64,000 bases of DNA from Lepas anatifera (lineage: Eukaryota; Arthropoda; Thecostraca; Lepadidae): positions 62,001-126,000 of the forward strand of contig JAOTON010000901.1 in NCBI GenBank assembly GCA_034440635.1, written 5' to 3'. Of this stretch, positions 55,401 to 64,000 are shown in pieces. Every line of letters starts with the position of its first letter. The first letter of the stretch is position 1. The translations under genes were made by a program, and so were the position numbers. The notes under the pieces are model-generated. The model did no database searches. It saw only the letters and a program-made list of their open reading frames with translations, and was not told the origin of the DNA.

Positions 55401-55983
55401 GCTGAACGACAGGCTGACTGGAAGTTATACTGTCGGGCGCGACTGTGCACGACAGGCCGACTGGAGGTATACTGTCGGGCGCGGCTGCGCACGACAGGCC
55501 GACTGGAGGTATACTATCGCGCGCGGCTGTGCACGACAGGCCGACTGGAGGTATACTATCGCGCGCGGCTGTGCACGACAGGCCGACTGGAGGTATACTA
55601 TCGCGCGCGGCTGTGCACGACAGGCCGACTGGAGGTATACTGTCGCACGCGGCTGTGCACGACAGGCCGACTGGAGGTATACTATCGCGCGCGGCTGTGC
55701 ACGACAGGCCGACTGGAGGTATACTATCGCGCGCGGCTGTGCACGACAGGCCGACTGGAGGTATACTGTCGCACGCGGCTGTGCACGACAGGCCGACTGG
55801 AGGTATACTGTCGCACGCGGCTGTGCACGACAGGCCGACTGGAGGTATACGGTATACTATCGCGCGCGGCTGTGCACGATAGGCCGCCTGGAGGTATACG
55901 GTATACTATCGCGCGCGGCTGTGCACGACAGGCCGACTGGATGTATACTGTCGCACGCGGCTGCGCACAACAGACCGACTGGA
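55401..55983. repeat. Minisatellite, about 14 units of 42 bp
   Basis: Units run from CTGTGCACGACAGGCCGACT through GGAGGTATACTATCGCGC. Two late units contain an extra GGTATAC. Because 42 is a multiple of three, a plus-strand frame stays open (55445-55882) as repeats of VHDRPTGGILSRAA. This is a consequence of the repeat rather than evidence of a gene. TATCGCGC and TGTCGCAC subtypes alternate irregularly. Confidence 0.95.
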
Positions 55984-56119
55984 GACAGTGGCGGATCTAG
56001 TTGGTAGGTTTGGGGGAGGAAAAGCCAAAGTAGGAAAAGACAAAAAACAAGAAGATAAGTTTTCGAAAACCGTGCTGAAAGTAGGATGTTATAAATCGCA
56101 GTGCCTTGAGAGTGGCCAG

Positions 56120-56307
56120 GGGCGCCGCCACTGAATTTTCGCAGGGGGGACGGACCCGGGCTGGTTCTGACCGGGGGAGGCGAATTTTGAGAATATTCGG
56201 TACCTGACAGCATTAATGACCATTGGTCAAAAAATTTTGGGGGGGACGTCGCCCTGGTTGGCCAACAGGGGGACGTGTTCCACCCTTCCCCCCGCTTTTG
56301 GCGCCCA
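56120..56307. mobile_element. Short GC-rich MITE with GGGGCGCC termini
   Basis: The left end CAGGGGCGCCGCCACTG and the right end TTTTGGCGCCCATG are imperfect inverted repeats. The flanks GAGTGGC and GAGTGAC suggest a target duplication. It is non-coding and nested within the larger MITE. Confidence 0.5.
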
Positions 56308-56367
56308 TGAGTGACCTTGGATCCTGAAAAGATGATAAAACAGAAGACAGTATAAGCGCTAAAAGAC

Positions 56368-57375
56368 TTCACCCTCACCCCGGTGGGGGTGTCTGAACAC
56401 CCCCTCCCCTCCTCGGGTTTTTTTCCGGTGGCACGAAAAAACAGCGGAGCGAAGCGCGGCCGGCCATACATGGCACACCGTATCCTTGATAAATTTTGTA
56501 ACTTTCCCCAAAATTGTAACGTTAAGTCATCTCAGGTCAGGTCACCAGTGGCAGTCAAGTGACTTTACCATCAAAAATGTTTAAGGTGGCATAAGTAACA
56601 AAGGAGTGAATCTATCGGATTGAAACGTTTATAACATTATGGGCCTACTGAGTACTACCTAATTTATTCCGGAATTTTTCATATCGATGACCTAAGGTCA
56701 GATAGGGATCATGACCTCTCCATTGGAAATGCATGGGAAAACAGGAATTGGGCTGTATTTGTGAAGATACAGCTCCGAACACCTTCATATTCACCAAATC
56801 GTAGTACCCTGGGTCCCTTTCCAGGTTCATGGTGCCATTTTTTACCTGTGACCTTTTGGAGGTTATCTGAGGCTACTTATGCACGTTTCAGACTTGGGTC
56901 AATAACTTTGCAGGAAATGGCGATAAAGCCTTTATTTTGATAAAATTACGTTTTGATTGATATTGCGAGTCGATTTATGTGCATATTGACTATGCTAGGC
57001 TGGAAAGTGTCCTTCACCTGACCTTAGGTCGGGTAATTTTTACGTTTTGACCTAGTGTCGTCACATTATACATCATTCGATTCGCCGTAACAAGAGGAGG
57101 CGAATTGTGCCGAAAAACTATTCCAACTCCACTCTGTCAGACGCTAGAGCCCGGAAACTTCTCTCTAACGTGCCTTATTTTTTTACCTGTCATGGCCTCA
57201 ATATTGACCGGGGCCAAAATGTGATAGATGTAGTTACCTCATGAATTTTTATGGGCTATCCACCAGTGTTCGCGTTTTTCGCTACCCTGTATAGGAGCCG
57301 AGTTCGAGGGGGTGTTTGAACACCTCCCACCAGGGCGAAGGTGGCTCGGAGGCCCACTGGGGGGCGGGTGTTGAA
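56368..57375. mobile_element. AGGTCA-rich MITE, divergent copy D
   Basis: Body segments match copies B and C: CAGGTCAGGTCACCAGTGGC, GTTTAAGGTGGCATAAGTAA, ATCGATGACCTAAGGTCAGA and CTCCATTGGAAATGCATGGG. The ends (TTCACCCTCACCCCGGTGGG and CCCACTGGGGGGCGGGTGTTGAA) are inverted relative to each other but differ from the TTAACACGCGC terminus, so this is a distinct subfamily. Confidence 0.75.
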
Positions 57376-57611
57376 ACCCACCCAAAAAGACCCACCCAGC
57401 GACCAAAAAAAGATAAAATCTAAGACGAAGATATCCCAAAAAGGCAAAAAGGTCAAAGTCCAGAAACTAAAACGCCTAAGCTCTAAAAACCCAGTACGCC
57501 CAAAAAGGCTAGCCACGGTAAGAGGTAACACATCCAAATGTGTTACCTACTTTGGATAGCCTTGTGTGTTACTTTGGATAGCCTTTTCCCCCTCCCCTGG
57601 ATCCGCAACTG

Positions 57612-60429
57612 ACTGGGAATATGGAATTGCGCGCTGATGTGTTCTCGTGTGTATTTGGGGTTTATAGGGCGCCTTCAGCGTCTAGGCTATATCGCGCTGA
57701 TGTGTTCTCATCTAATTGCATTTCAGAAGACTTCACTCGTACTGTTTTGTAAAGTAACAAGAGACAGTATCGGCAGCAGCGTTGACCTCTATTCCGAGGA
57801 ATGTTATTCGGTGGTCTTAACCATACCCCATATTTCCGTATTTTCCTTATTTTCCTAGCCAGCCAAATGTGATTAGATCATGAATATTATATTGTCATTC
57901 ATGTCCAGTCATTCCCGCTCGTGTTACTCAGCACCCCAGTACTCTCGTAGGCATTGTTTGGACGGAAAAATTCGTGCCTTAGAAAGCTTCCTCGGCGGGC
58001 TACTAAGAGCAGTTGTCACGGCTGAATGATCCCACTCTTTACCAAGGCCTCGAGCTTTTGTCTTACAACCGGGCTTTTAAAACGGCAGCCACGCTTTCCC
58101 GCGCTTTCTCGGCACCACGTTCCCGCCAGAAACGAAGCAGAGGCGGCGGTGCTCTCACCGATACAAAAAGTCACGGCCGCACTCACCTCGGCGGCCGGTG
58201 TCGTCTTTGTATCACCTTTTTGCAGCATCCAAGGAGTTTTCTGCTCATTTCAGACGGATGGGACGGGGCTAGTTTTTTCGCCTCCACTTATTGACCTCAA
58301 TGTGAGTTGTTCCCATACACTGCACAGTCGGAAGACTCGTGAGAGATTACCCAAAGCAGAAGTGAAGAAGCCACTTCGAGTGTTCTTTCAGATCTGCGTC
58401 AGAACAGTTCATCCTACCGCAACTTTGGGTTGTAATATTGTGTTTTCACAAAATATTAATAATTGTCTACAAAGAACCTAAAACCAGATTCATCGTTTTT
58501 CCTTTTATGGCATTGTGTGCTTTTTTAATCCCTGTGCTTGTGTTTATACCCGGTGTATGATGATAGAATATATGTATGGATGCAGATCTGTTGCGGTCGG
58601 AAACCCTGGCTAAGACATACTGCAGAGTAAGACTGCGTTGTGCGACATATGCTGTAGTATGATGATTAGCTTCCTCGCATCACTTCATTTCAATAACTTG
58701 ATGTCTTATTCCCCGTGATGGTGAGTGAGATCACTCGACACGTTATTGGAAGATGTCCTCCTTAACCATCTGGGAGAAATGATAATGACATCACTGACTC
58801 ATTTAATCTGTTCTCTTTCTGCTTTATGAACAATCTTTCCTAAATGTGTGTTGTGAAACAGCTTACAATCACATAAACACCTGTTCATTGAGTTTCATAT
58901 CCTGGTAAAGTGGAATACCTCTAAAAAGGTGTGTAGTTAGGTGGATTACGTAGGTATTTAAGTAGTCGTAACTCCCACGGTCGTGAGAGTTTTTTGCTTC
59001 AAACCACGGCTGATGTGTTCCCGAAATCACTGAGTCTAGCATTAAAACACTTCTTCGCTAGGTAATGGAAACGTCCAGTGTGCATGGTGAGACTGATTCA
59101 TGTCCAGCATTTATCTACAGCGTTTTACAGGTTTCCCTCTCACTTTGAAACCAAACAAGCTCACACATATACATTTTCTTATGAATATTCACAGCAGGTA
59201 ACTGATACATTGGTACAGAAATGTGAGTTGTACCACGAAGTCACTTAGCGGCGCACAATTCCCTCTTTTTCTGCTTCGGTAATCTGCATATGATTGACAA
59301 GGCACTTTGTGATGCTTTCGTCATCATTTATCACAAAGGGTTGAACCGTACCCCTTGCGTCGTCACAAGCATTTGCATTCCATCCTTGTCTTCTGTCTCG
59401 TGGCCGGACAGTTTGACCGAGTCCATTCGTGCATCCAGATGCATGCTCTATGCACTTTCTAAGCACGCTGAGTCACCAGACTGACGCCGTCACCATTTCA
59501 CGCACATGATGCGCCGTGACACAAGACACAGATCCAAAGGTCTCCTCCGACAAAAAATCCAGAAGCCTATGGTAAGTGATCCGTGATGGTTTCACTGGCC
59601 ACACCCTGACCTATTATGTTCACGTTCTGGACTGAGTGGTGACCCGGTCGGCTCGTTAAGCCTTTAAGTGCTGTTCACACCGGCCACGCGGCCCGCGGCG
59701 AAAGTTCCGGGCCCGGAGCCAGCCGTGCCGGAATTCGGCCCGCTTACACGCACCGCTCAGGCCGCACTTCGCAATACACAGCCGACCGGCGAGACAATTC
59801 CCTCGTCGCCAATTTCACTTTCGCTTTTGCGTCGGCGTCGGCGGCGTCGGTGACGCGTGGCTTCCGCAGTCGGCTCGACGTCACCTGGTTCCGCGGTGCC
59901 GAGTCGGCGGAAAGCCGGCCGGACGCGCTTCCGCCCCGCACGCGCAGCCACGCACATTTGAGTCCCCTTGCTGGTCGTACAGCTTGCCGGACTGGTTGAC
60001 GCGTCACGAGGTAGGCACGCAGGGATGTAGCTGGCTGGGACATGGATGAGCAGCTGCAAGTAGATGGTGCTTCTTACCATAACAGGGATATGGTAATCCA
60101 TCCTGTCCTCTGCTTAACTTGGCACTGTAGAGGTTTGGATGTAGCATATAAAACACTAAAATGCTAAAACCTACGGCCGGCTGTTTGACCGCTTCACTCA
60201 TTACCATTCTGTGTTTCTTCCAGAGGATAGCTAGCATCTGACTTGTACATCATTACGATGCCTTAGGTTAAGGTCACTAGTAGGACGTGACCAGCGAGGT
60301 CACCGGTGATCTCGTCTAAGCCCGTGTTGAAGCCTGAAGCAGCCATCACTCTTCTCTTTGTGTTGAACCAGGTCTGACCGAACTGAACTATAGTTGACAC
60401 TTCTGCGGTGAATTGATGGAGCTCGGGGG
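57612..60429. other. Region downstream of the protease gene, with two GC-rich patches
   Basis: GC-rich patches lie at about 58090-58240 and 59690-59960. On the minus strand an ATG at 58226-58228 opens 14 codons ending at a good donor (GAG/GTGAGT at 58187/58186), a possible small first exon without homology. The minus-strand frame 59245-59466 is unrecognised. The 3' untranslated region of the protease must lie somewhere at the right edge. Confidence 0.4.
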
Positions 60430-60597
60430 TCAAGAGGCCTCCGACACCTGTTTGATGATCCAGTCGGTGAACTTTGATATCCTCGTGGAGACGCCTGGCT
60501 GGTTAGGTTCGGCGCAGCCAATGCCCCAGCTGATGATTCCTGCCAGGAACCATCGTCCGTCCTTCCCTCGGATCTGCACAGGGCCTCCAGAATCGCC
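60430..60597 (-). CDS. Protease terminal exon with catalytic serine
   Basis: The exon follows a CTCCCTCCCTAG acceptor and encodes 55 residues from GDSGGPVQI to KQVSEAS, with a TGA stop at 60432-60430. Gly at the 216 and 226 positions (SWGIG and QPGVST) fits an open trypsin-like pocket. Confidence 0.93.
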   Translation of the reverse strand, partial: GDSGGPVQIRGKDGRWFLAGIISWGIGCAEPNQPGVSTRISKFTDWIIKQVSEAS

Positions 60598-61528
60598 CTA
60601 GGGAGGGAGAGAGAGCAGACCACTTTCAAGGAGTGCATGTCACGTAAACAAATGACACCAGAGAAGTATGTACATGCTTCAGATACGTGACAGTGAACCA
60701 CAGTTACCAGCGACATGACTTAACTACTGAGATCAAGAACCTGGGATGAATTTCAACGTCGAACATCAGCGTAGACTGAGGTCGTGAGACTAGTGCCACA
60801 ACCGAGCATGAGTTGCAATTCAGTCCTTTCGCGGACCCAGGATTTTCGATCGGGGAGAGGGGCACCTGGTCACGGGGTCCTACTCAGATCTGAGGGGCAC
60901 CACTTTTGGACGACACAACGTATCAGAGGGCGCTAAATCCTATCGCCGGGGCGGCGATACTCGCATCCGGGAATGAAATTTCCCACTCGAGGGAAGGATG
61001 GTGGGAGTTGGAAACAGCGTTTCAGGGGGCACAAAAGCTATTTTGCGGGGTGCTGAGCCTCCGATGCCGCCCCTCATCCGCCTATGGTATGGCACAGTCA
61101 TGCTTTCCAATGACTGCTGTGTGAAGCAACTTCACGGTAATGACCTCATAAAACAGAAGGCGGTAGCGACTCATGCCTCTCACGTGCTGTCGATAGTTTG
61201 CCCAGTTACTATGATCATAGGTAATTTGAGAGCGCCATTGGGAAGCATGAATTCAGGTCTTCGAAAAGGGTGACTCAAATCGGTGAGCTGTTCTAAATGA
61301 AGCCTCTCTCTCGTCTCATAACGTGTTACCGTCGGAATGCTTCATAAGAATAGCTTATTCAGATTTGGAGAGTTATTTTGGGATGTAAGTAATTCCTCTG
61401 ACCTGGCATGCATCGGTTCCGCCGTTTTCGTATCCAGCGCAGAGGAAGATGTCAGGAATATACTGCAGCTTCCCGGCCTTCTTGAACATCTGCTTGCACT
61501 TGCTGTTCTCTATTATAGGTACCGTCGC
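60430..61528 (-). CDS. Stubble-like trypsin-family serine protease, last two exons (5' partial)
   Basis: The exons are 61528-61403 and 60597-60430, joined by an 805-bp GT-AG intron in phase 0. The encoded 97 residues are the C-terminal part of an S1 chymotrypsin-fold protease. They run ATVPIIENSKC, then IPDIFLCAGYENGGTDACQ, then GDSGGPVQI at the junction, and end near GIISWGIGCAEP and ISKFTDWI. The catalytic Ser is in GDSGGP, and the Asp in TDACQ gives trypsin-like cleavage after Arg/Lys. The closest family in memory is Drosophila Stubble, a type II membrane protease of epithelial morphogenesis, which shares IPDIFLCAGYE and FLAGIISWGIGCAE. The His and Asp catalytic exons lie beyond 61528 and were not found, so they are probably outside the window. 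Other arthropod clip or clotting proteases are alternatives. Confidence 0.9.
61403..61528 (-). CDS. Protease penultimate exon
   Basis: This 42-codon exon follows a TATTTTTCAG acceptor and ends CAG/GTCAGA in phase 0, directly after DACQ. It contains the Cys residues expected at chymotrypsin positions 168, 182 and 191, and the specificity Asp189. Confidence 0.92.
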
Positions 61529-62166
61529 CTGAAAAATACGTATAGAAAATGTGTTATTCGGTGCCACACAATTACAATGACTTATTTCTCCCCAGTGAAA
61601 GCGGTAAAGGGTTGTTCAAACCGACATTAAGCAAACAGAAGCAAATACATATTTGACAAGGGTGGGTCAGTGGGTCACAGTGTTTCCGCCCGTGGTAGAT
61701 TGCATTCGATACGATCACAATTTTGAAGTCAATATATAAATCACGCGGATGACCCACGTGCTTGTGCCTCTGCGTCGTTGGCAGGGCCCTTCCACCCCAC
61801 GTTCACGCACGCTTGCAATACTTGTGCTGTCGTCTGCAACTTCTTGTAAGTTGACAACTTCTTGCAAGTTTCAGAGGTGAGAGGACGTTGAAAAATGTTG
61901 AGCAGACTTTGCGTGAAAGCAAAAGTGTCAGCTTGAAGTTTCCAGTTGAGGGCCGTTGTCTTAATAAAAAACTGGGATGATAAAGTCATATGCAGCCATT
62001 TATATTTAAAGGTGTTATACGTTGTGGACAAGTTGTCGTTAACCGGAAGTTCATGAAAAGTTGCTTTTTTGTGCGATCTGAATGAGTGCAGCATGTGTAG
62101 TGGAAATGGCCACTGCAAACACTACTCCAGCTTTTAAACCTTGAGTTAGGATTCGTCTAGGAGGTT
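61529..62166 (-). other. Intron sequence of the protease gene
   Basis: This is immediately upstream of the penultimate exon on the minus strand. No further exon was recognised; in particular no GWG-type exon was found. A short inverted motif around 61830-61870 repeats AACTTCTTG(T/C)AAGTT. Confidence 0.5.
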
Positions 62167-63090
62167 AGGTTAGGTCTACGCACGAGTGCAAATCCTCTGT
62201 AGGTAGTCCAGTCTAGATATATGTACATACTCCTGCCGCGTAAACAAATCCTCGGTAGGTAGTCCAGTCTAGATATATGTGCTCCTGCCGCGTAAACAAA
62301 TCCTCTGTAGGTAGTTCAGTGTAGATATATGTGCTCCTGCCGCGTAAACAAATCCTCTGTAGGTAGTTCAGTCTAGATATATGTGCTCCTGCCGCGTAAA
62401 CAAATCCTCTGTAGGTAGTCCAGTCTAGATATATGTACATACTCCTGCCGCGTAAACAAATCCTCTGTAGGTAGTCCAGTCTAGATATATGTGCTCCTGC
62501 CGCGTAAACAAATCCTCTGTAGGTAGTCCAGTCTAGATATATATACATACTCCTGCCGCGTAAACAAATCCTCTGTAGGTAGTCCAGTCTAGACATATGT
62601 GCTCCTGCCGCGTAAACAAATCCTCGGTAGGTAGTCCAGTCTAGATATATGTGCTCCTGCCGCGTAAGCAAATCATCTGTAGGTAGTTCAGTCTAGATAT
62701 ATGTGCTCCTGCCGCGTAAACAAATCCTCTGTAGGTAGTTCAGTGTAGATATATGTGCTCCTGCCGCGTAAACAAATCCTCTGTAGGTAGTCCAGTCTAG
62801 ATATATGTACATACTCCTGCCGCGTAAACAAATCCTCTGTAGGTAGTCCAGTCTAGATATATGTGCTCCTGCCGCGTAAACAAATCCTCTGTAGGTAGTC
62901 CAGTCTAGATATATGTGCTCCTGCCGCGTAAACAAATCCTCGGTAGGTAGTCCAGTCTAGACATATGTGCTCCTGCCGCGTAAACAAATCCTCTGTAGGT
63001 AGTCCAGTCTAGATATATGTGCTCCTGCCGCGTAAACAAATCCTTTGTAGGTAGTCCAGTCTAGATATATGTGCTCCTGCCGCGTAAACA
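62167..63090. repeat. Minisatellite, about 17 units of 52-56 bp
   Basis: Units run from TCTAGATATATGTGCTCCTG through CCGCGTAAACAAATCC to TGTAGGTAGTCCAG. The basic unit is 52 bp; several units (near 62220, 62430, 62540 and 62800) carry a 4-bp insertion giving TGTACATACTCC. Small variants (CTGTAGG/CGGTAGG, GTTCAG/GTCCAG, ATAT/ACAT) recur in blocks, suggesting higher-order duplication. Its position upstream of the protease exons puts it probably in an intron. Confidence 0.95.
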
Positions 63091-64000
63091 ATGAAAATCT
63101 CAACTCCTGTTTGGACATGTGTTGGATGGGATGGCAAAACGCTTCAAATATGCTGGTAGTCAGTAGAGCAATTTTGATATTTCAGTGGGGCAAAAATGAC
63201 TTTAAAATTGCGAAAAGAGGATGGGAAATATTGGCACTAATCCATGACTGCATGTCCATTGAGTAAGTTTTGCTTAACCGTGTGAGGCAATTTGTATGTT
63301 AAAACGAGCAGGCTCAGCAGTTGAATGACGACTTTTTTCTCTTTACCTGATCATAGATTGTACTAGTATTCTATTGCAGGTATATTTTTCCAGATACAAT
63401 GGGGACACTCGCACAGTCATGGAAAGATTGAAGTGTCAACACTTTTTTTAAATCCCATCGATTAAGCCATTAGAAAGCATCTAACATTGGCGAGTCATGT
63501 TCCAATTCATGGATCGAAATACCAATCAAGAAATATCTGCGGGAGATTCGAGCCATCCAATGACGATACATCACTGATGAGTGATGTTTAAATGATCGCA
63601 GCTAGGATCAGATCGAATGGTCAGGATTGGTTAGAGGAGTGAGAGGATAGAGCCACTTTCATCTCCGATTTCACCCATCAATAATGCGCAAGACGTCTGT
63701 CATCTGCCAGAGTGATCTGAGTATCTTGCAAGCCCTGTTCGAAAGTGAGAAGTGGTATATCCCATCGCTAAATAATTTTTTTTGGGGTATTTGCTGAATT
63801 CTTGCCTGTCAACCACCTCTTCTGTTACTTCCTAAGTCAATGCACAGACGTATAGACTGTGCGGTTTCCAATGCATATAGGCACCTTATACGCGATAAAT
63901 TATAGCCATATTATCAGGGCTTTTAAGGGAGCATCGGCAGCTGATGACTATGTGGTGCCTTGTGATCAAGTTATCCTCAACTGTTTGCAAACTGAGCCGC
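63091..64000. other. Right edge of the window, nothing recognised
   Basis: No coding exon or repeat terminus was recognised on either strand. If the protease gene continues, this is likely intron. Confidence 0.4.

Larger units (their letters stand above)
55986..57611. mobile_element. hAT-like MITE with CAGTGGCGGATCTAG termini, copy 4, with nested insertions
   Basis: The left end CAGTGGCGGATCTAGTTGG (55986) pairs with the right end CCTGGATCCGCAACTG (57596-57611). The flanks ACTGGAGA (55978-55985) and ACTGGGAA (57612-57619) form an imperfect 8-bp duplication derived from the last minisatellite unit. Two other elements lie inside, near 56120-56307 and 56368-57375. The pairing of ends is an inference across the insertions. 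Confidence 0.65.

Noticed and set aside
55445..55882. 145-codon plus-strand frame
   Set aside because: It exists because the 42-bp minisatellite unit is a multiple of three and lacks stops.
58016..58228. Possible retrovirus-like pol fragment (ALVKSGIIQP) on the minus strand
   Set aside because: The resemblance covers only about ten residues, is followed at once by a stop, and no flanking polymerase motifs can be read in any frame.
59245..59466. 73-codon minus-strand frame with several Cys residues
   Set aside because: No recognisable family, splice sites or supporting context.
62213..62935. Minus-strand frames of 152 and 80 codons with repeated WTTYRGFVYAAGA
   Set aside because: Pure consequence of the 52/56-bp minisatellite.
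62167..63090. CRISPR-like array
   Set aside because: The units are contiguous tandem repeats without unique spacers, and the DNA is eukaryotic.

Overview
The window is animal nuclear DNA. It is intron-rich, sparsely coding and packed with transposable elements; I see no operons or bacterial features. The host is probably an arthropod: the protease at the right end is most like Stubble-type serine proteases, and the repeats are CR1/jockey-type LINEs, tRNA-derived SINEs, hAT-like MITEs and TTAA-flanked MITEs. I cannot name the species.

Left part (about 2.6-16.6 kb): a complete five-exon gene on the minus strand encodes an IFT25 (HSPB11) homologue. The exons are 16448-16548, 12504-12610, 4122-4190, 3499-3683 and 2784-3182. 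They join in phase to 861 bp (286 aa plus stop). The last exon is a disordered C-terminal extension that vertebrate IFT25 lacks. A complete non-autonomous LTR retrotransposon (4595-11954) with 2.3-kb LTRs, a tRNA-type primer binding site and a 4-bp target duplication sits in intron 2. Intron 1 carries an AGGTCA-rich MITE and a SINE. An imperfect X-box-like inverted repeat lies just upstream of the start codon.

Middle (17-50 kb): mostly mobile elements. These are a hAT MITE with a perfect 8-bp duplication (18373-18654), several elements with CAGTGGCGGATCTAG termini (one carrying a nested 2.46-kb element with a perfect 8-bp duplication), AGGTCA-rich MITEs, TTAA-flanked MITEs, two SINEs with long target duplications, a roughly 0.77-kb dispersed repeat in two copies, and two LINE fragments. 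The one gene candidate here is a minus-strand first exon (34626-35133) with an Engrailed-homology-1-like motif, suggesting a transcriptional repressor. CCAAT boxes lie about 330-380 bp upstream.

Right part (50-64 kb): a nearly intact LINE reverse transcriptase broken by one stop (50492-52567), more MITEs, a 42-bp minisatellite, and the last two exons of a Stubble-like trypsin-family protease on the minus strand (60430-60597 and 61403-61528). A 52-bp minisatellite (62167-63090) lies upstream of the protease exons, probably in an intron. The protease's 5' exons are outside the window.

The two LTR copies differ largely by one-base indels in runs, so some small frame breaks in this window may be sequencing errors.
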